Of a stretch of 64,000 bases of DNA, positions 25,175 to 33,358 are shown one piece after another. Numbering within the stretch: position 1 is the stretch's first letter; every line of letters begins with the position of its first letter. The notes below the pieces were generated by a model. That model was not told where the DNA came from and searched no databases. It worked only from the letters and a program-made list of their open reading frames with translations. Made by a program: the position numbers and the translations under genes. Origin of the DNA: Amycolatopsis orientalis DSM 40040 = KCTC 9412 (GTDB lineage Bacteria > Actinomycetota > Actinomycetes > Mycobacteriales > Pseudonocardiaceae); the NCBI RefSeq assembly GCF_000478275.1, contig NZ_ASJB01000071.1, positions 32,619-96,618 of the forward strand, read 5' to 3'.

Positions 25175-25199
25175 GCGTCTGGCGGTTCTACAAGTCTCA

Positions 25200-25237
25200 C
25201 CCGAAGCCGTCCTGGTCACACCAGGGCGGCTTCGGGC
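25200..25237 (+). terminator. Terminator after rpmG
   Basis: CCCGAAGCCGTCCTGGT pairs with ACCAGGGCGGCTTCGGG (one mismatch) 26 nt after the rpmG stop. It would separate rpmG from hadA. Confidence 0.75.
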
Positions 25238-25263
25238 ATTTCCGGGTTCTGTAGCCTGCTCGG

Positions 25264-25713
25264 GTGGCCTTGGACCAGTCGTTCACCGGGCGGGTGTACC
25301 CGCCGACCAGTACCTATGAAGTGAGTCGCGAGAAGATCCGGGAGTTCGCCGACGCGCTCGGCGACACGAACCCGCTCTACCGCGACACCGAAGCGGCGAA
25401 GGCGGCCGGATACCCCGACGTCATCGCGCCGCCGACGTTCCTCACGATCATCAACCTCGCCTCGATCAACGCGATCGTCACCGACCCCGAGCTGGGTCTC
25501 GACTATTCGCGGATGGTCCACGGCGACCAGCGGTTCACCTACGTGCGGCCGGTGCACGCGGGCGACGTCCTGTCGCTCACCACGCATATCGACAACATCA
25601 TGGCCCGCGCCGGGAACGACTTCATCAACCTGCGCGCCGAGATCGCCGGCGCCGACGGTGGCCCGATCGCCACCACGCACGCGCAGCTCGTGGTCCGAGG
25701 GGAGGGCGCGTGA
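25264..25713 (+). CDS. hadA: (3R)-hydroxyacyl-ACP dehydratase subunit A (HadA-like)
   Basis: The 149-residue product (MALDQSFTGRVYPPTSTYEVSREKIREFA and HGDQRFTYVRPVHAGDVL) is a MaoC-type hotdog protein matching HadA. HadA stabilises the HadAB dimer that dehydrates 3-hydroxyacyl-ACP in FAS-II elongation. It starts with GTG and overlaps hadB by 4 nt (GTGA). Position between rpmG and the secE block is the same as in mycobacteria, where mycolic acids are made. hadC is not present here. Confidence 0.88.
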   Translation: MALDQSFTGRVYPPTSTYEVSREKIREFADALGDTNPLYRDTEAAKAAGYPDVIAPPTFLTIINLASINAIVTDPELGLDYSRMVHGDQRFTYVRPVHAGDVLSLTTHIDNIMARAGNDFINLRAEIAGADGGPIATTHAQLVVRGEGA

Positions 25714-26114
25714 GCACGTTCACCGCCGGAGAAGAACTGGCGCCGCTGACCGTTGACGTCACCAGGGACCAGCTGGTGCGGTACGCCGGTGCCTCGCTGG
25801 ACTTCAACCCCATCCACTGGAACGAGGCCTTCGCCAAGGAGGTCGGCCTGCCGGACGTCATCGCGCACGGCATGCTGACCATGGCGCTCGGCGCGCGGCT
25901 CGTCACCGACTGGCTCGGCGACCCCGGCCGCCTCGTCGACTACTTCGCGCGCTTCACGCGCCCCGTGGTCGTGCCGAACGACGGTGCGGCGACGATCGAG
26001 TTCACCGGGAAGGTCGCCGTGGTCAACGACGACGGCACCGCGCGGATCGACATCACCGCCAAGTTCGACGGCAAGGCGGTACTGGGGAAGGCTCAAGCGG
26101 TCGTCCGGGCCTGA
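25710..26114 (+). CDS. hadB: (3R)-hydroxyacyl-ACP dehydratase subunit B (HadB-like)
   Basis: The 134-residue catalytic partner has the hydratase-2 motif DFNPIHWNEAFAKEVGLPDVIAHGM with Asp31 and His36 as the likely catalytic pair, and a YFARFTRPVVVPNDGAATIEF core strand region. It removes water from 3-hydroxyacyl chains together with HadA. It is translationally coupled to hadA and ends 10 nt before a 30-bp hairpin, so no third subunit gene is in the operon. Confidence 0.9.
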   Translation: MSTFTAGEELAPLTVDVTRDQLVRYAGASLDFNPIHWNEAFAKEVGLPDVIAHGMLTMALGARLVTDWLGDPGRLVDYFARFTRPVVVPNDGAATIEFTGKVAVVNDDGTARIDITAKFDGKAVLGKAQAVVRA

Positions 26115-26124
26115 CCAAAACGAC

Positions 26125-26189
26125 AGCAAGGGACCTTTGCTATCGCTCGCTTAGCATGCCTAAGTAAGCGACAGCAAAGGTCCCTTGCT
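26125..26189. terminator. Very long hairpin terminator after hadB
   Basis: Two 30-nt arms (starting AGCAAGGGACCTTTGCT) pair with only three mismatches around a CATGC loop. The AAGGGACCTT core links it to the terminators at 7,461 and 15,849. The 134 nt between it and the next gene hold nothing recognised. Confidence 0.88.
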
Positions 26190-26323
26190 CTCTTTCCACA
26201 GGTCAGCGAGCTATCAGCGGATCCGCAGCGGCTCGCGTAGAGACGCGAAGCGCCCTTCGCGAGCTTAAGAAAGGCTGCTTCGCGGACGAAGGAGCCTTCA
26301 GCCGCCCCGGCTGAGAAGAAGCG

Positions 26324-27250
26324 TTAAGCGACCTTAAGCAGCTTCTCGATGACCTCCGCCATTCCGGCCTCACCCCGAGCGTTCGGATGCAGCGGCGCCG
26401 CGGGCACCGCGGGCGCGGGCCCCTCGACCCACCTCCGGTTCGCGGCGCTGCACATGTCGCGCCCTTTGCTCGCTGTTGACATATCGGCGAAGCCCGCTTC
26501 GTGGCTCTTCGCCGTCTCCTTCAGCGCAGTGTTCAGTCGCGCCAGCGAGCCGCGGAAGTAGGCCACATCCCCGGAACCGACCGGCAGGACCGGCCAGCAG
26601 CCGTTGTCGTCGTCGGGAAGCGTCGTCGGGTACCCGACGACCACGATGCGCGCTTCGGGCGCCTTCGAGCGGATCTGGTCCAGGATTCCGCCGAGCCGGT
26701 CCGCCGCGGCGGTGATCCGCTCGACGAGCTGGTCGCGTCCGCCCGCGGTCAACTGGGTCTTGCAGGGCGAAGCGGTCTGCTGCTGCGTCGCGCATTGGTT
26801 CGCGAAGCCGGCGAAGCCGACGTCGTTGCCGCCGATCCCGACGGTCACCAAGGTCGTGCCCCCGTCGATCGCGTCGATCTGCGGAGCGTTCGTGCCGTCG
26901 CGGGTCTTCTGCTCGCCGGTGAGATGTTCGGTCGTGGCGCCGCCGCAGCTGACGTCGACGAATTCGGCCGGGCGCAGCTTCGCGGCGAGCAGGCTCGGGT
27001 AGTTGTTGTCCGAGCGGTCGCAGCCGACGGGCGCGCCCACGGGCCGTCCGGTGCCGGGCGACGCCGTGTAAGAATCACCGAGAGCGACATATCGGCCGGT
27101 GCCCGCCGAGGTGGTGACCCCCGCTGGTGTGACCGATGTGCCGCGCTCCCACAGGTGGTAGGCGATCCCCAGGACGGAAAGCACGATCACCAGGAACAGA
27201 CAACCGCCGCCAGTTCTCCGCTGCGTCACCCATTCGTTGTACGCGACCAT
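26324..27250 (-). CDS. Membrane-anchored SGNH/GDSL-type hydrolase
   Basis: Start at the ATG at 27250 gives 308 residues. An N-terminal membrane segment (about residues 12-30) is followed by the SGNH blocks: YVALGDSYTASPGTG (nucleophile Ser), CGGATTEHL, VGIGGNDVGF, and HPNARGEAGM with the catalytic His. This is the secreted lipase/esterase type related to Streptomyces SCO1725-like and mycobacterial GDSL hydrolases. Cysteines in the mature part suggest disulphides outside the cell. It is monocistronic, and its substrate is unknown. Confidence 0.88.
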   Translation of the reverse strand: MVAYNEWVTQRRTGGGCLFLVIVLSVLGIAYHLWERGTSVTPAGVTTSAGTGRYVALGDSYTASPGTGRPVGAPVGCDRSDNNYPSLLAAKLRPAEFVDVSCGGATTEHLTGEQKTRDGTNAPQIDAIDGGTTLVTVGIGGNDVGFAGFANQCATQQQTASPCKTQLTAGGRDQLVERITAAADRLGGILDQIRSKAPEARIVVVGYPTTLPDDDNGCWPVLPVGSGDVAYFRGSLARLNTALKETAKSHEAGFADMSTASKGRDMCSAANRRWVEGPAPAVPAAPLHPNARGEAGMAEVIEKLLKVA

Positions 27251-27306
27251 GGTCACCTTTGTCACCGGCCGACTGAGACATGGATCACTCGTCGGCGGCG
27301 TGCCCC

Positions 27307-28203
27307 TCAGTTGCGGGGAACGAGGGCACGCAGTTCGGCGGCGAGTTCCAGGGCACGGGTGACGTCGCGTGCGAGGTAGTGCGGATCGACGAAGGCCTCG
27401 GTGACCCCGGTTTCGGCGGCCGCGTCCAGGTTCTCCGCGACCTTCTTGAGGTCGGTGCCGGGTTTCGGGTTGATCCGCAGCACCCGCCGCAGCGCACCGG
27501 GGTCACGGCCCGCCTTCTCGGCCGCGCTCGTCACGGTCTCCCACATCTTCGCCAGGTAGGGCGCGGGCAGTCCGGCGGGCAGCCAGCCGTCCGCGCGACG
27601 GCCGACGCGCTCCAAGGCCGCCGCCGACAGCCCGCCCAGCAACACCGGCGGATGCGGGCTCTGGACCGGCCGCAGACCCACCTTCGACGCGGGGATCCGC
27701 CAGCGCTCGCCGTCGTGCTCGACCGGATCACCGGTCCAGAACTCCCGGAGGACGTCGAGAAGCTCCTCCAGCTGCTTGCCACGCCCCTTCCAGGGCGTGC
27801 CGGTCGCGGTGTACTCGTCGCGAAGCCAGCCAGTCCCCAGCCCGACGTCCAGGCGGCCACCGCTCACCTGATCGAGCGAAGTGAGCGCCCGGGCGATCAG
27901 TACGGCCGGATACACCGTTCCGGTGAGCGTGCTCGTCCCCAGCCGGACCTTCTTCGTGACGCTCGCGGCCACCGTCAGCAGGATCAGCGGATCGGCGAAG
28001 GTGACGAATTCGGGCGGGTACGGCTGCTCCGGCGTGCCGCCGGGATAGAAGTCCGACGGCGAAATCGGTGCCAGCACCCGATCTCCGACCCACAAGGACG
28101 CGTAGCCGAGTTCTTCGGCGGCCGTCGCGAAACCGGCGACGGCGTCCATCTTCGCGAGGGGGCCGTACTGCGGAAGAGCGATTCCCAGGCGCATCGCGGT
28201 CAC
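27307..28203 (-). CDS. LLM-class F420-dependent oxidoreductase
   Basis: The 298-residue protein begins MTAMRLGIALPQYGPLAKMDAVAGFATAAEELGYASLWVGDRV and has LGTSTLTGTVYPAVLIARALTSLDQVSGGRLDVGLGTGW, the luciferase-like monooxygenase signature. PHPPVLLGGLSAAALERVGRRADGW marks the F420-binding group. Substrate unknown. It overlaps the 3' end of the aminotransferase gene by 4 nt, so it is translated from the same transcript. Confidence 0.9.
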   Translation of the reverse strand: MTAMRLGIALPQYGPLAKMDAVAGFATAAEELGYASLWVGDRVLAPISPSDFYPGGTPEQPYPPEFVTFADPLILLTVAASVTKKVRLGTSTLTGTVYPAVLIARALTSLDQVSGGRLDVGLGTGWLRDEYTATGTPWKGRGKQLEELLDVLREFWTGDPVEHDGERWRIPASKVGLRPVQSPHPPVLLGGLSAAALERVGRRADGWLPAGLPAPYLAKMWETVTSAAEKAGRDPGALRRVLRINPKPGTDLKKVAENLDAAAETGVTEAFVDPHYLARDVTRALELAAELRALVPRN

Positions 28204-29429
28204 CGTGCCTCCGAGAGGAGACTGCCCATCCTGGTGATCCCTTCGGCCAGCTCGTTTTCGCCCAGCGCATAGGAAATCCGAAAGTACCCCGGCGTCCCGA
28301 ACGCCTCGCCGGGTACCACGGCGACCTCGGCCTCGCGCAGGATCAGATCGGCCAGCGCCACCGTGTCCGCCGGACGCTCGCCACGGATCTCCTTGCCCAG
28401 CAAGGCTTTCACCGACGGGTAAACGTAGAAGGCGCCGAGCGGCACCGGAGTCTCGACCCCGGGGATCTCGGAAAGCAGCGAGAGCGCGGTCTTACGCCGG
28501 GAGTCGAACGCTTCGCGCATCGAGAAAACGGCGTCGAGCGGACCGCTCACCGCGGCCAGGGCGGCCCGCTGCGCGACGTTCGAAACGTTGCCGCACAAGT
28601 GCGATTGGTACGCCGTCGCCGCCTTGACCACGTCCTGCGGGCCGAGCAACCAGCCCACCCGCCAGCCGGTCATCGAGTACGTCTTCGCGACGCCGTTGAG
28701 GACGACCGTCCGGTCCGCGAGTTCCGGGACCACGACGGGCATCGAGGGTGCTTCGGCGCCGTCGTAGACCAGGTGTTCGTAGATCTCGTCGGTGATGACC
28801 CAGAGGCCGTTCTCGTACGCCCAGCGCCCGATCGCCTCGACCTGCTCGCGCGGGTACACCGCGCCTGTCGGGTTCGACGGCGAGACGAACAGCAGCACCT
28901 TCGTGCGCGGCGTCCTCGCGGCTTCGAGCTGCTCGACGGTGACGAGATAGCCCGTCGTCTCGTCCGCGGTGACCTGCACCGGGACACCGCCGGCGAGGGC
29001 GATCGACTCCGGGTAGGTGGTCCAGTAGGGCGCGGGCAGCAGCACCTCGTCGCCCGGGTCGAGCAGCGTGGCGAACGCGGAATAGACCGCCTGCTTGCCG
29101 CCGTTCGTCACCAGGACGCGACCCGGGTCGACGTCGAGACCGGAATCGCGGGCGGTCTTCGCCGCGATCGCCTCGCGGAGTTCCGGCAGCCCGCCCGCGG
29201 CGGTGTAGCCGTGGTTGGCCCTGTCCCGGACGGCCGCTTCGGCGGCTTCGAGCACGTTGGCCGGGGTGGGGAAGTCCGGTTGCCCGGCCCCGAACCCGAT
29301 CACCGGACGCCCCTGCGCCTTCAGCTCCCGGGCCTTCGCGTCGACGGCGAGCGTGGCCGACGGCGTGATGCCGCCGATCCGGGCCGAGACGCGGGAAGCC
29401 GGGGACGGTGAGGGTGCGGGAGCGCTCAT
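28200..29429 (-). CDS. aspC: Pyridoxal-phosphate aspartate-type aminotransferase
   Basis: The 409-residue enzyme shows FGAGQPDFPTPANVLEAAEAA, GGKQAVYSAFATLLDPGDEVLLPAPYWTTYPE, VSPSNPTGAVYPREQ, DEIYEHLVYDG, and the PLP lysine block NGVAKTYSMTGWRVGW. This is class I aminotransferase of the aspartate group, moving amino groups between aspartate and 2-oxoglutarate. In actinomycetes the gene beside tRNA-Trp and secE is generally annotated as aspC. The F420-type oxidoreductase downstream is coupled by a 4-nt overlap. Confidence 0.9.
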   Translation of the reverse strand: MSAPAPSPSPASRVSARIGGITPSATLAVDAKARELKAQGRPVIGFGAGQPDFPTPANVLEAAEAAVRDRANHGYTAAGGLPELREAIAAKTARDSGLDVDPGRVLVTNGGKQAVYSAFATLLDPGDEVLLPAPYWTTYPESIALAGGVPVQVTADETTGYLVTVEQLEAARTPRTKVLLFVSPSNPTGAVYPREQVEAIGRWAYENGLWVITDEIYEHLVYDGAEAPSMPVVVPELADRTVVLNGVAKTYSMTGWRVGWLLGPQDVVKAATAYQSHLCGNVSNVAQRAALAAVSGPLDAVFSMREAFDSRRKTALSLLSEIPGVETPVPLGAFYVYPSVKALLGKEIRGERPADTVALADLILREAEVAVVPGEAFGTPGYFRISYALGENELAEGITRMGSLLSEAR

Positions 29430-29635
29430 GGCGACATCGTGGCACGATCATGGGGTCGGCCGTGGGGGAGTTTCCTCGCGGAAGGCTGCTCCGCGCCGCT
29501 TTGAGGGGCGCGGTTGCGAAGCTGTTCGGGGGTTGCCGTAGACTTCTGGTCTCGGAACGCACTACGGTCATCCCCGCCACGGCGGTGGGGACGATGGAAT
29601 GCGTCCTCCGGAGCCCCAGGGCATCGGGGTTCCAA

Positions 29636-29708
<73 letters not shown>

Positions 29709-29741
29709 CGTAAGCGAACTGGTGAAGGCGGAGGAGTGGTC

Positions 29742-30188
29742 GTGAGCGACAGCGACGCCAGCGGTGAGAAGGCGCAGGACGGCGCCGGGCGGAAGCCCGA
29801 CGAACAGTCCCGCCCGGTGACCGCCGCTGCCCGGCGTGAGCGCCGTGCGTCCGCGCGCCCGTCCGGTAAGGCCGACGCCAAGTCGGACGACAAGACCCGC
29901 CCCGCCGGCAAGGCGAAGGCCGGGGACAAGACCGAGAAAACCAAGGACGCCAAGGGCACGGCGACTCCGAAGCGCGACCGCAAGCCGAAGCAGGCGTCGA
30001 TCTTCGCCCGGCTCATGCGGTTCATCCGCGAAGTCTGGGCCGAGCTGCGCAAGGTCATCTGGCCGAACCGCAAGCAGATGGTCACCTACACCGCGGTGGT
30101 GCTGGTCTTCGTGGTGTTCATGGTGGCGCTGGTGAGCGGCCTCGACCTGGCCTTCAAAGAGGTCGTCGGTGCCGTCTTCGGCAGCTGA
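29742..30188 (+). CDS. secE: Preprotein translocase subunit SecE
   Basis: A GTG at 29742 with GAGGAG upstream gives 148 residues. The conserved SecE part is only the last 55 or so (FARLMRFIREVWAELRKVIWPNRKQMVTYTAVVLVF with one membrane helix). The first 85 residues are a charged, Lys/Ala/Asp-rich extension that looks disordered. SecE clamps SecY in the inner-membrane export channel. Next downstream, 76 nt on, is nusG. Confidence 0.95.
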   Translation: MSDSDASGEKAQDGAGRKPDEQSRPVTAAARRERRASARPSGKADAKSDDKTRPAGKAKAGDKTEKTKDAKGTATPKRDRKPKQASIFARLMRFIREVWAELRKVIWPNRKQMVTYTAVVLVFVVFMVALVSGLDLAFKEVVGAVFGS

Positions 30189-30264
30189 GGCAGCCGGTCG
30201 CGGCGCTTGAGCGCGCCGCACGGTGGCTGGCGCCACGGCAACCGATCAACTGAGAGGACGGAAC

Positions 30265-31110
30265 GTGACCTCCGACAACGGCACAGCAGCCGGTCATGAG
30301 CTGACCGAGCTTTCCGACGAGCAGGTGCACGCGGCACTCGGCGACGAGCAGTCCGAGCACCTGGACTCCGTCGAGGTGCCCGCCGCAGGCGACGAGGTCG
30401 ACGAAGCCGGAGATGTCGCGGAGGCCGAAGAGGCGTCCGTCGAGACCGAAGACGACGACACCGCCGCCGAGGCCGAGCCCGACGAGGACGTCGACCCGGT
30501 CGCGAAGCTGCGCGCGGAACTCAACGCCGCTCCCGGTGAGTGGTACGTCGTGCATTCGTACGCGGGTTACGAGAACAAGGTGAAGACCAACCTCGAGACC
30601 CGTACCCAGACGCTGGACGTCGAGGACTACATCTTCCAGATCGAGGTCCCGACCGAAGAGGTCACCGAGATCAAGAACGGCCAGCGCAAGCAGGTGCAGC
30701 GCAAGGTGCTGCCCGGCTACATCCTGGTCCGGATGGACCTGAACGACGCCTCGTGGAGCGCCGTGCGCAACACGCCGGGTGTCACCGGGTTCGTCGGTGC
30801 CACGTCGCGTCCGTCGCCGCTGACCGTGGACGAGGTGCTGAAGTTCCTCGCGCCCAAGGTCGAGGCCGCCGCTCCCGCGAAGCCCGGCAAGGGCGACGCC
30901 GCTTCTTCCGAGTCGCAGCTGGGTGGCCCCGCGGTCGAGGTCGACTTCGAGATCGGCGAGTCGGTCACCGTCATGGACGGCCCGTTCGCGACGCTGCCCG
31001 CGACGATCTCCGAGGTCAACGTGGACGGGCAGAAGCTGAAGGTCCTGGTGTCGATCTTCGGCCGGGAGACCCCGGTCGAGCTGTCGTTCAACCAGGTCTC
31101 CAAGATCTGA
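30265..31110 (+). CDS. nusG: Transcription termination/antitermination factor NusG
   Basis: GTG at 30265 behind GAGAGGACGG gives 281 residues. The first 85 or so are an acidic extension (many Glu, Asp). Then comes the NGN domain (EWYVVHSYAGYENKVKTNLETR, VLPGYILVRMDLND, NTPGVTGFVG) and a C-terminal KOW domain (DFEIGESVTVMDGPFATLPATISEVN, ending ELSFNQVSKI). It couples RNA polymerase to ribosomes and Rho. It lies between secE and rplK in the standard order. Confidence 0.96.
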   Translation: MTSDNGTAAGHELTELSDEQVHAALGDEQSEHLDSVEVPAAGDEVDEAGDVAEAEEASVETEDDDTAAEAEPDEDVDPVAKLRAELNAAPGEWYVVHSYAGYENKVKTNLETRTQTLDVEDYIFQIEVPTEEVTEIKNGQRKQVQRKVLPGYILVRMDLNDASWSAVRNTPGVTGFVGATSRPSPLTVDEVLKFLAPKVEAAAPAKPGKGDAASSESQLGGPAVEVDFEIGESVTVMDGPFATLPATISEVNVDGQKLKVLVSIFGRETPVELSFNQVSKI

Positions 31111-31188
31111 CGGCCGCCAGACGGCCGGCAGTCCCCGCGTACTGGCAGGTGTGCGGGGGACTCAAGTCAGTAAGAAGGAACAAACGAA

Positions 31189-31623
31189 ATGCCACCCAAG
31201 AAGAAGAAGCTTGCGGCGATCATCAAGCTGCAGATCAAGGCGGGTGCGGCCAACCCCGCGCCGCCGGTCGGCCCCGCGCTGGGTCAGCACGGCGTCAACA
31301 TCATGGAGTTCTGCAAGGCCTACAACGCCGCGACCGAGTCGCAGCGCGGGGACGTCGTCCCGGTCGAGATCTCCGTGTACGAAGACCGCTCGTTCGACTT
31401 CAAGCTCAAGACGCCGCCGGCCGCGAAGCTGCTGCTGAAGGCCGCGGGCGTGGAGAAGGGTTCCGGCGAGCCGCACAAGACCAAGGTCGCCAAGGTCACT
31501 TGGGACCAGGTCCGCGACATCGCGAAGACCAAGGAATCCGACCTGAACGCGCACGACATCGACCAGGCCGCGAAGATCATCGCCGGCACCGCCCGTTCGA
31601 TGGGCATCACGGTCGTCGACTGA
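31189..31623 (+). CDS. rplK: 50S ribosomal protein L11
   Basis: The 144-residue protein (MPPKKKKLAAIIKLQIKAGAANPAPPVGPALGQHGVNIMEFCKAYN) carries the proline-rich N-terminal domain and the C-terminal RNA-binding domain (TKVAKVTWDQVRDIAKTKESDLNAHDIDQAAKIIAGTARSMGI). It binds 23S rRNA at the GTPase centre. It begins a typical rplK-rplA pair, 78 nt after nusG. Confidence 0.97.
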   Translation: MPPKKKKLAAIIKLQIKAGAANPAPPVGPALGQHGVNIMEFCKAYNAATESQRGDVVPVEISVYEDRSFDFKLKTPPAAKLLLKAAGVEKGSGEPHKTKVAKVTWDQVRDIAKTKESDLNAHDIDQAAKIIAGTARSMGITVVD

Positions 31624-31704
31624 GCTTCACCCCGCACCACCGTGGGAGAGCCAGGGCTGGCTCCAACACCACACTGATCCGTTGAAGAGTTAAGGACAGA
31701 AGTA

Positions 31705-32418
31705 ATGCCCAAGCACAGCAAGGCCTACCGTCAGGCTCTTGAGCTGGTGGACCGCGAGCGGCTCTACGCCCCGCTCGAGGCCGCGAAGCTGGCCAAGGAG
31801 ACCTCCAAGTCGAAGATGGACGCCACCGTCGAGGTCGCCATGCGCCTCGGTGTCGACCCTCGTAAGGCCGACCAGATGGTCCGCGGCACCGTGAACCTGC
31901 CGCACGGCACCGGTAAGACCGCTCGCGTCATCGTTTTCGCCGTTGGTGACAAGGCCGCCGAGGCCGAAGCCGCCGGCGCTGACGCGGTCGGCACCGACGA
32001 ACTGATCGAGCGCATCCAGGGTGGCTGGCTCGACTTCGACGCCGCGATCGCGACGCCGGACCAGATGGCGAAGGTCGGGCGCATCGCCCGCATCCTCGGC
32101 CCGCGTGGCCTCATGCCGAACCCGAAGACCGGCACCGTGACCCCTGCGGTCGCGAAGGCCGTCTCGGACATCAAGGGCGGTAAGATCAACTTCCGCGTCG
32201 ACAAGCAGGCCAACCTGCACTTCGTCATCGGCAAGGTGTCGTTCGACACCGAGAAGCTGGTGGAGAACTACGCGGCCGCGCTGGACGAGATCCTCCGCGC
32301 CAAGCCGTCGTCGGCGAAGGGCCGTTACCTGCGCAAGGTCGTCGTCTCCACGACGATGGGCCCGGGTATCCCGGTCGACCCCGCCCGGACCCGCAACCTC
32401 CTTTCCGAGGACGCGTAA
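31705..32418 (+). CDS. rplA: 50S ribosomal protein L1
   Basis: The 237-residue protein (MPKHSKAYRQALELVDRERLYAPLEAAKLAKETSKSK, GRIARILGPRGLMPNPKTGTVTPAV, TTMGPGIPVDP) is full-length L1, the mobile stalk protein near the exit site. It ends the rplK-rplA unit and is followed by a terminator. In E. coli L1 represses its own operon by binding the leader; no such site was resolved here. Confidence 0.97.
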   Translation: MPKHSKAYRQALELVDRERLYAPLEAAKLAKETSKSKMDATVEVAMRLGVDPRKADQMVRGTVNLPHGTGKTARVIVFAVGDKAAEAEAAGADAVGTDELIERIQGGWLDFDAAIATPDQMAKVGRIARILGPRGLMPNPKTGTVTPAVAKAVSDIKGGKINFRVDKQANLHFVIGKVSFDTEKLVENYAAALDEILRAKPSSAKGRYLRKVVVSTTMGPGIPVDPARTRNLLSEDA

Positions 32419-32441
32419 GTCTGAGTCACACATCACTGACG

Positions 32442-32478
32442 AAGGGGCGGTCCCGCTACAGCGGGGCCGCCCCTTTTT
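32442..32478 (+). terminator. Terminator after rplA
   Basis: AAGGGGCGGTCCCGCT pairs with AGCGGGGCCGCCCCTT (one mismatch), followed by TTTTT. It lies 24 nt after the rplA stop, closing the secE-nusG-rplKA transcript. Confidence 0.9.
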
Positions 32479-32495
32479 CGTGTTTGCTGGAGGGC

Positions 32496-33260
32496 ATGCC
32501 GACTTTCGCGTCGTTCGACGGGCTCCAGCTGAGCTACACCGTGTGGGAGGGCGAAGGGCGTCCAGTGCTGCTGCAGCACGGCTTCGCCGCCGACACGAAC
32601 GCCAACTGGATCGCGCCCGGCGTCGTCGCCACCCTCCAGCAGGCGGGGCTGACCGTGATCGGCCTCGACGCGCGTGGGCACGGGCGGTCGGCCAAACCGC
32701 ACGATGAGGCCAGTTACGGCGACGACGCGATGGTCCGCGACGTGTCGGCGCTACTCGACGTGCTGGGGCTCGACGAGGTTTCGATGGCCGGCTACTCGAT
32801 GGGCGCGATGATCGGGCTCGGCGCGGTGGCCGCCGATCCGCGGATCCGGTGTCTCGCGATCGGCGGGGTCGGTTCGGGGATCGTCGACTTCGGCGGCGTG
32901 GACACGCGGGTCGTCACGCCGGAGGCGATCAGCGACGCGCTGCTCGCTTCGGACCCTTCGACGCTTCCGCCGTCTTCGGCGCCTTTCAGGGCGCTGGCCG
33001 ACGCCCTCCGCGCGGACCGTGTCGCGCTGGCGGCCGTCGCACGCGGGACCGCGAACCCGAAACTGGACCTGACGGCGATCGCCGTCCCGACCCTGGTCCT
33101 GGCCGGCGAGGCCGACCCGCTGGCGGCCGAACCCGAACGCCTGGCCGCCGCGATCGCGGGTGCCCGCCTCGTCCGCGTCCCCGGCGATCACATGACCGCC
33201 GTCATGCACCCTGCCTTCGGCTCCGCCCTGACCGGCTTCCTGACCGCGCACGACCTCTGA
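32496..33260 (+). CDS. Alpha/beta hydrolase
   Basis: The 254-residue protein has LQHGFAADTNANW (oxyanion loop), VIGLDARGHGRSAKP, the nucleophile elbow AGYSMGAMIGLGAV (GxSxG) and VRVPGDHMTAVMHP with the catalytic His; the Asp lies in AGEADPLAAEP. This is a small cytoplasmic serine hydrolase of unknown substrate. The ATG at 32496 has GGAGGG only 1 nt upstream, which is poor spacing; a TTG at 32484 is the alternative start. It is bounded by the rplA terminator and a repeat pair. Confidence 0.85.
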   Translation: MPTFASFDGLQLSYTVWEGEGRPVLLQHGFAADTNANWIAPGVVATLQQAGLTVIGLDARGHGRSAKPHDEASYGDDAMVRDVSALLDVLGLDEVSMAGYSMGAMIGLGAVAADPRIRCLAIGGVGSGIVDFGGVDTRVVTPEAISDALLASDPSTLPPSSAPFRALADALRADRVALAAVARGTANPKLDLTAIAVPTLVLAGEADPLAAEPERLAAAIAGARLVRVPGDHMTAVMHPAFGSALTGFLTAHDL

Positions 33261-33358
33261 CCCGCGTCGCCTTTAGCGGGCTGAACGCGCTCCGGCGGGC
33301 ACTTGCGTTTCGCCCCCTGATCGCGATCTGGCGCCAGAAAGCGCAGGTCAGCGAGGGG
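33261..33358. repeat. Two 21-nt elements between converging genes
   Basis: The gap holds one AGCGGGCTGAACGC-type copy at 33269-33289 and one CGCCCCCTGATCGC-type copy at 33305-33325, in the same orientation. Nothing else was recognised. Confidence 0.8.
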
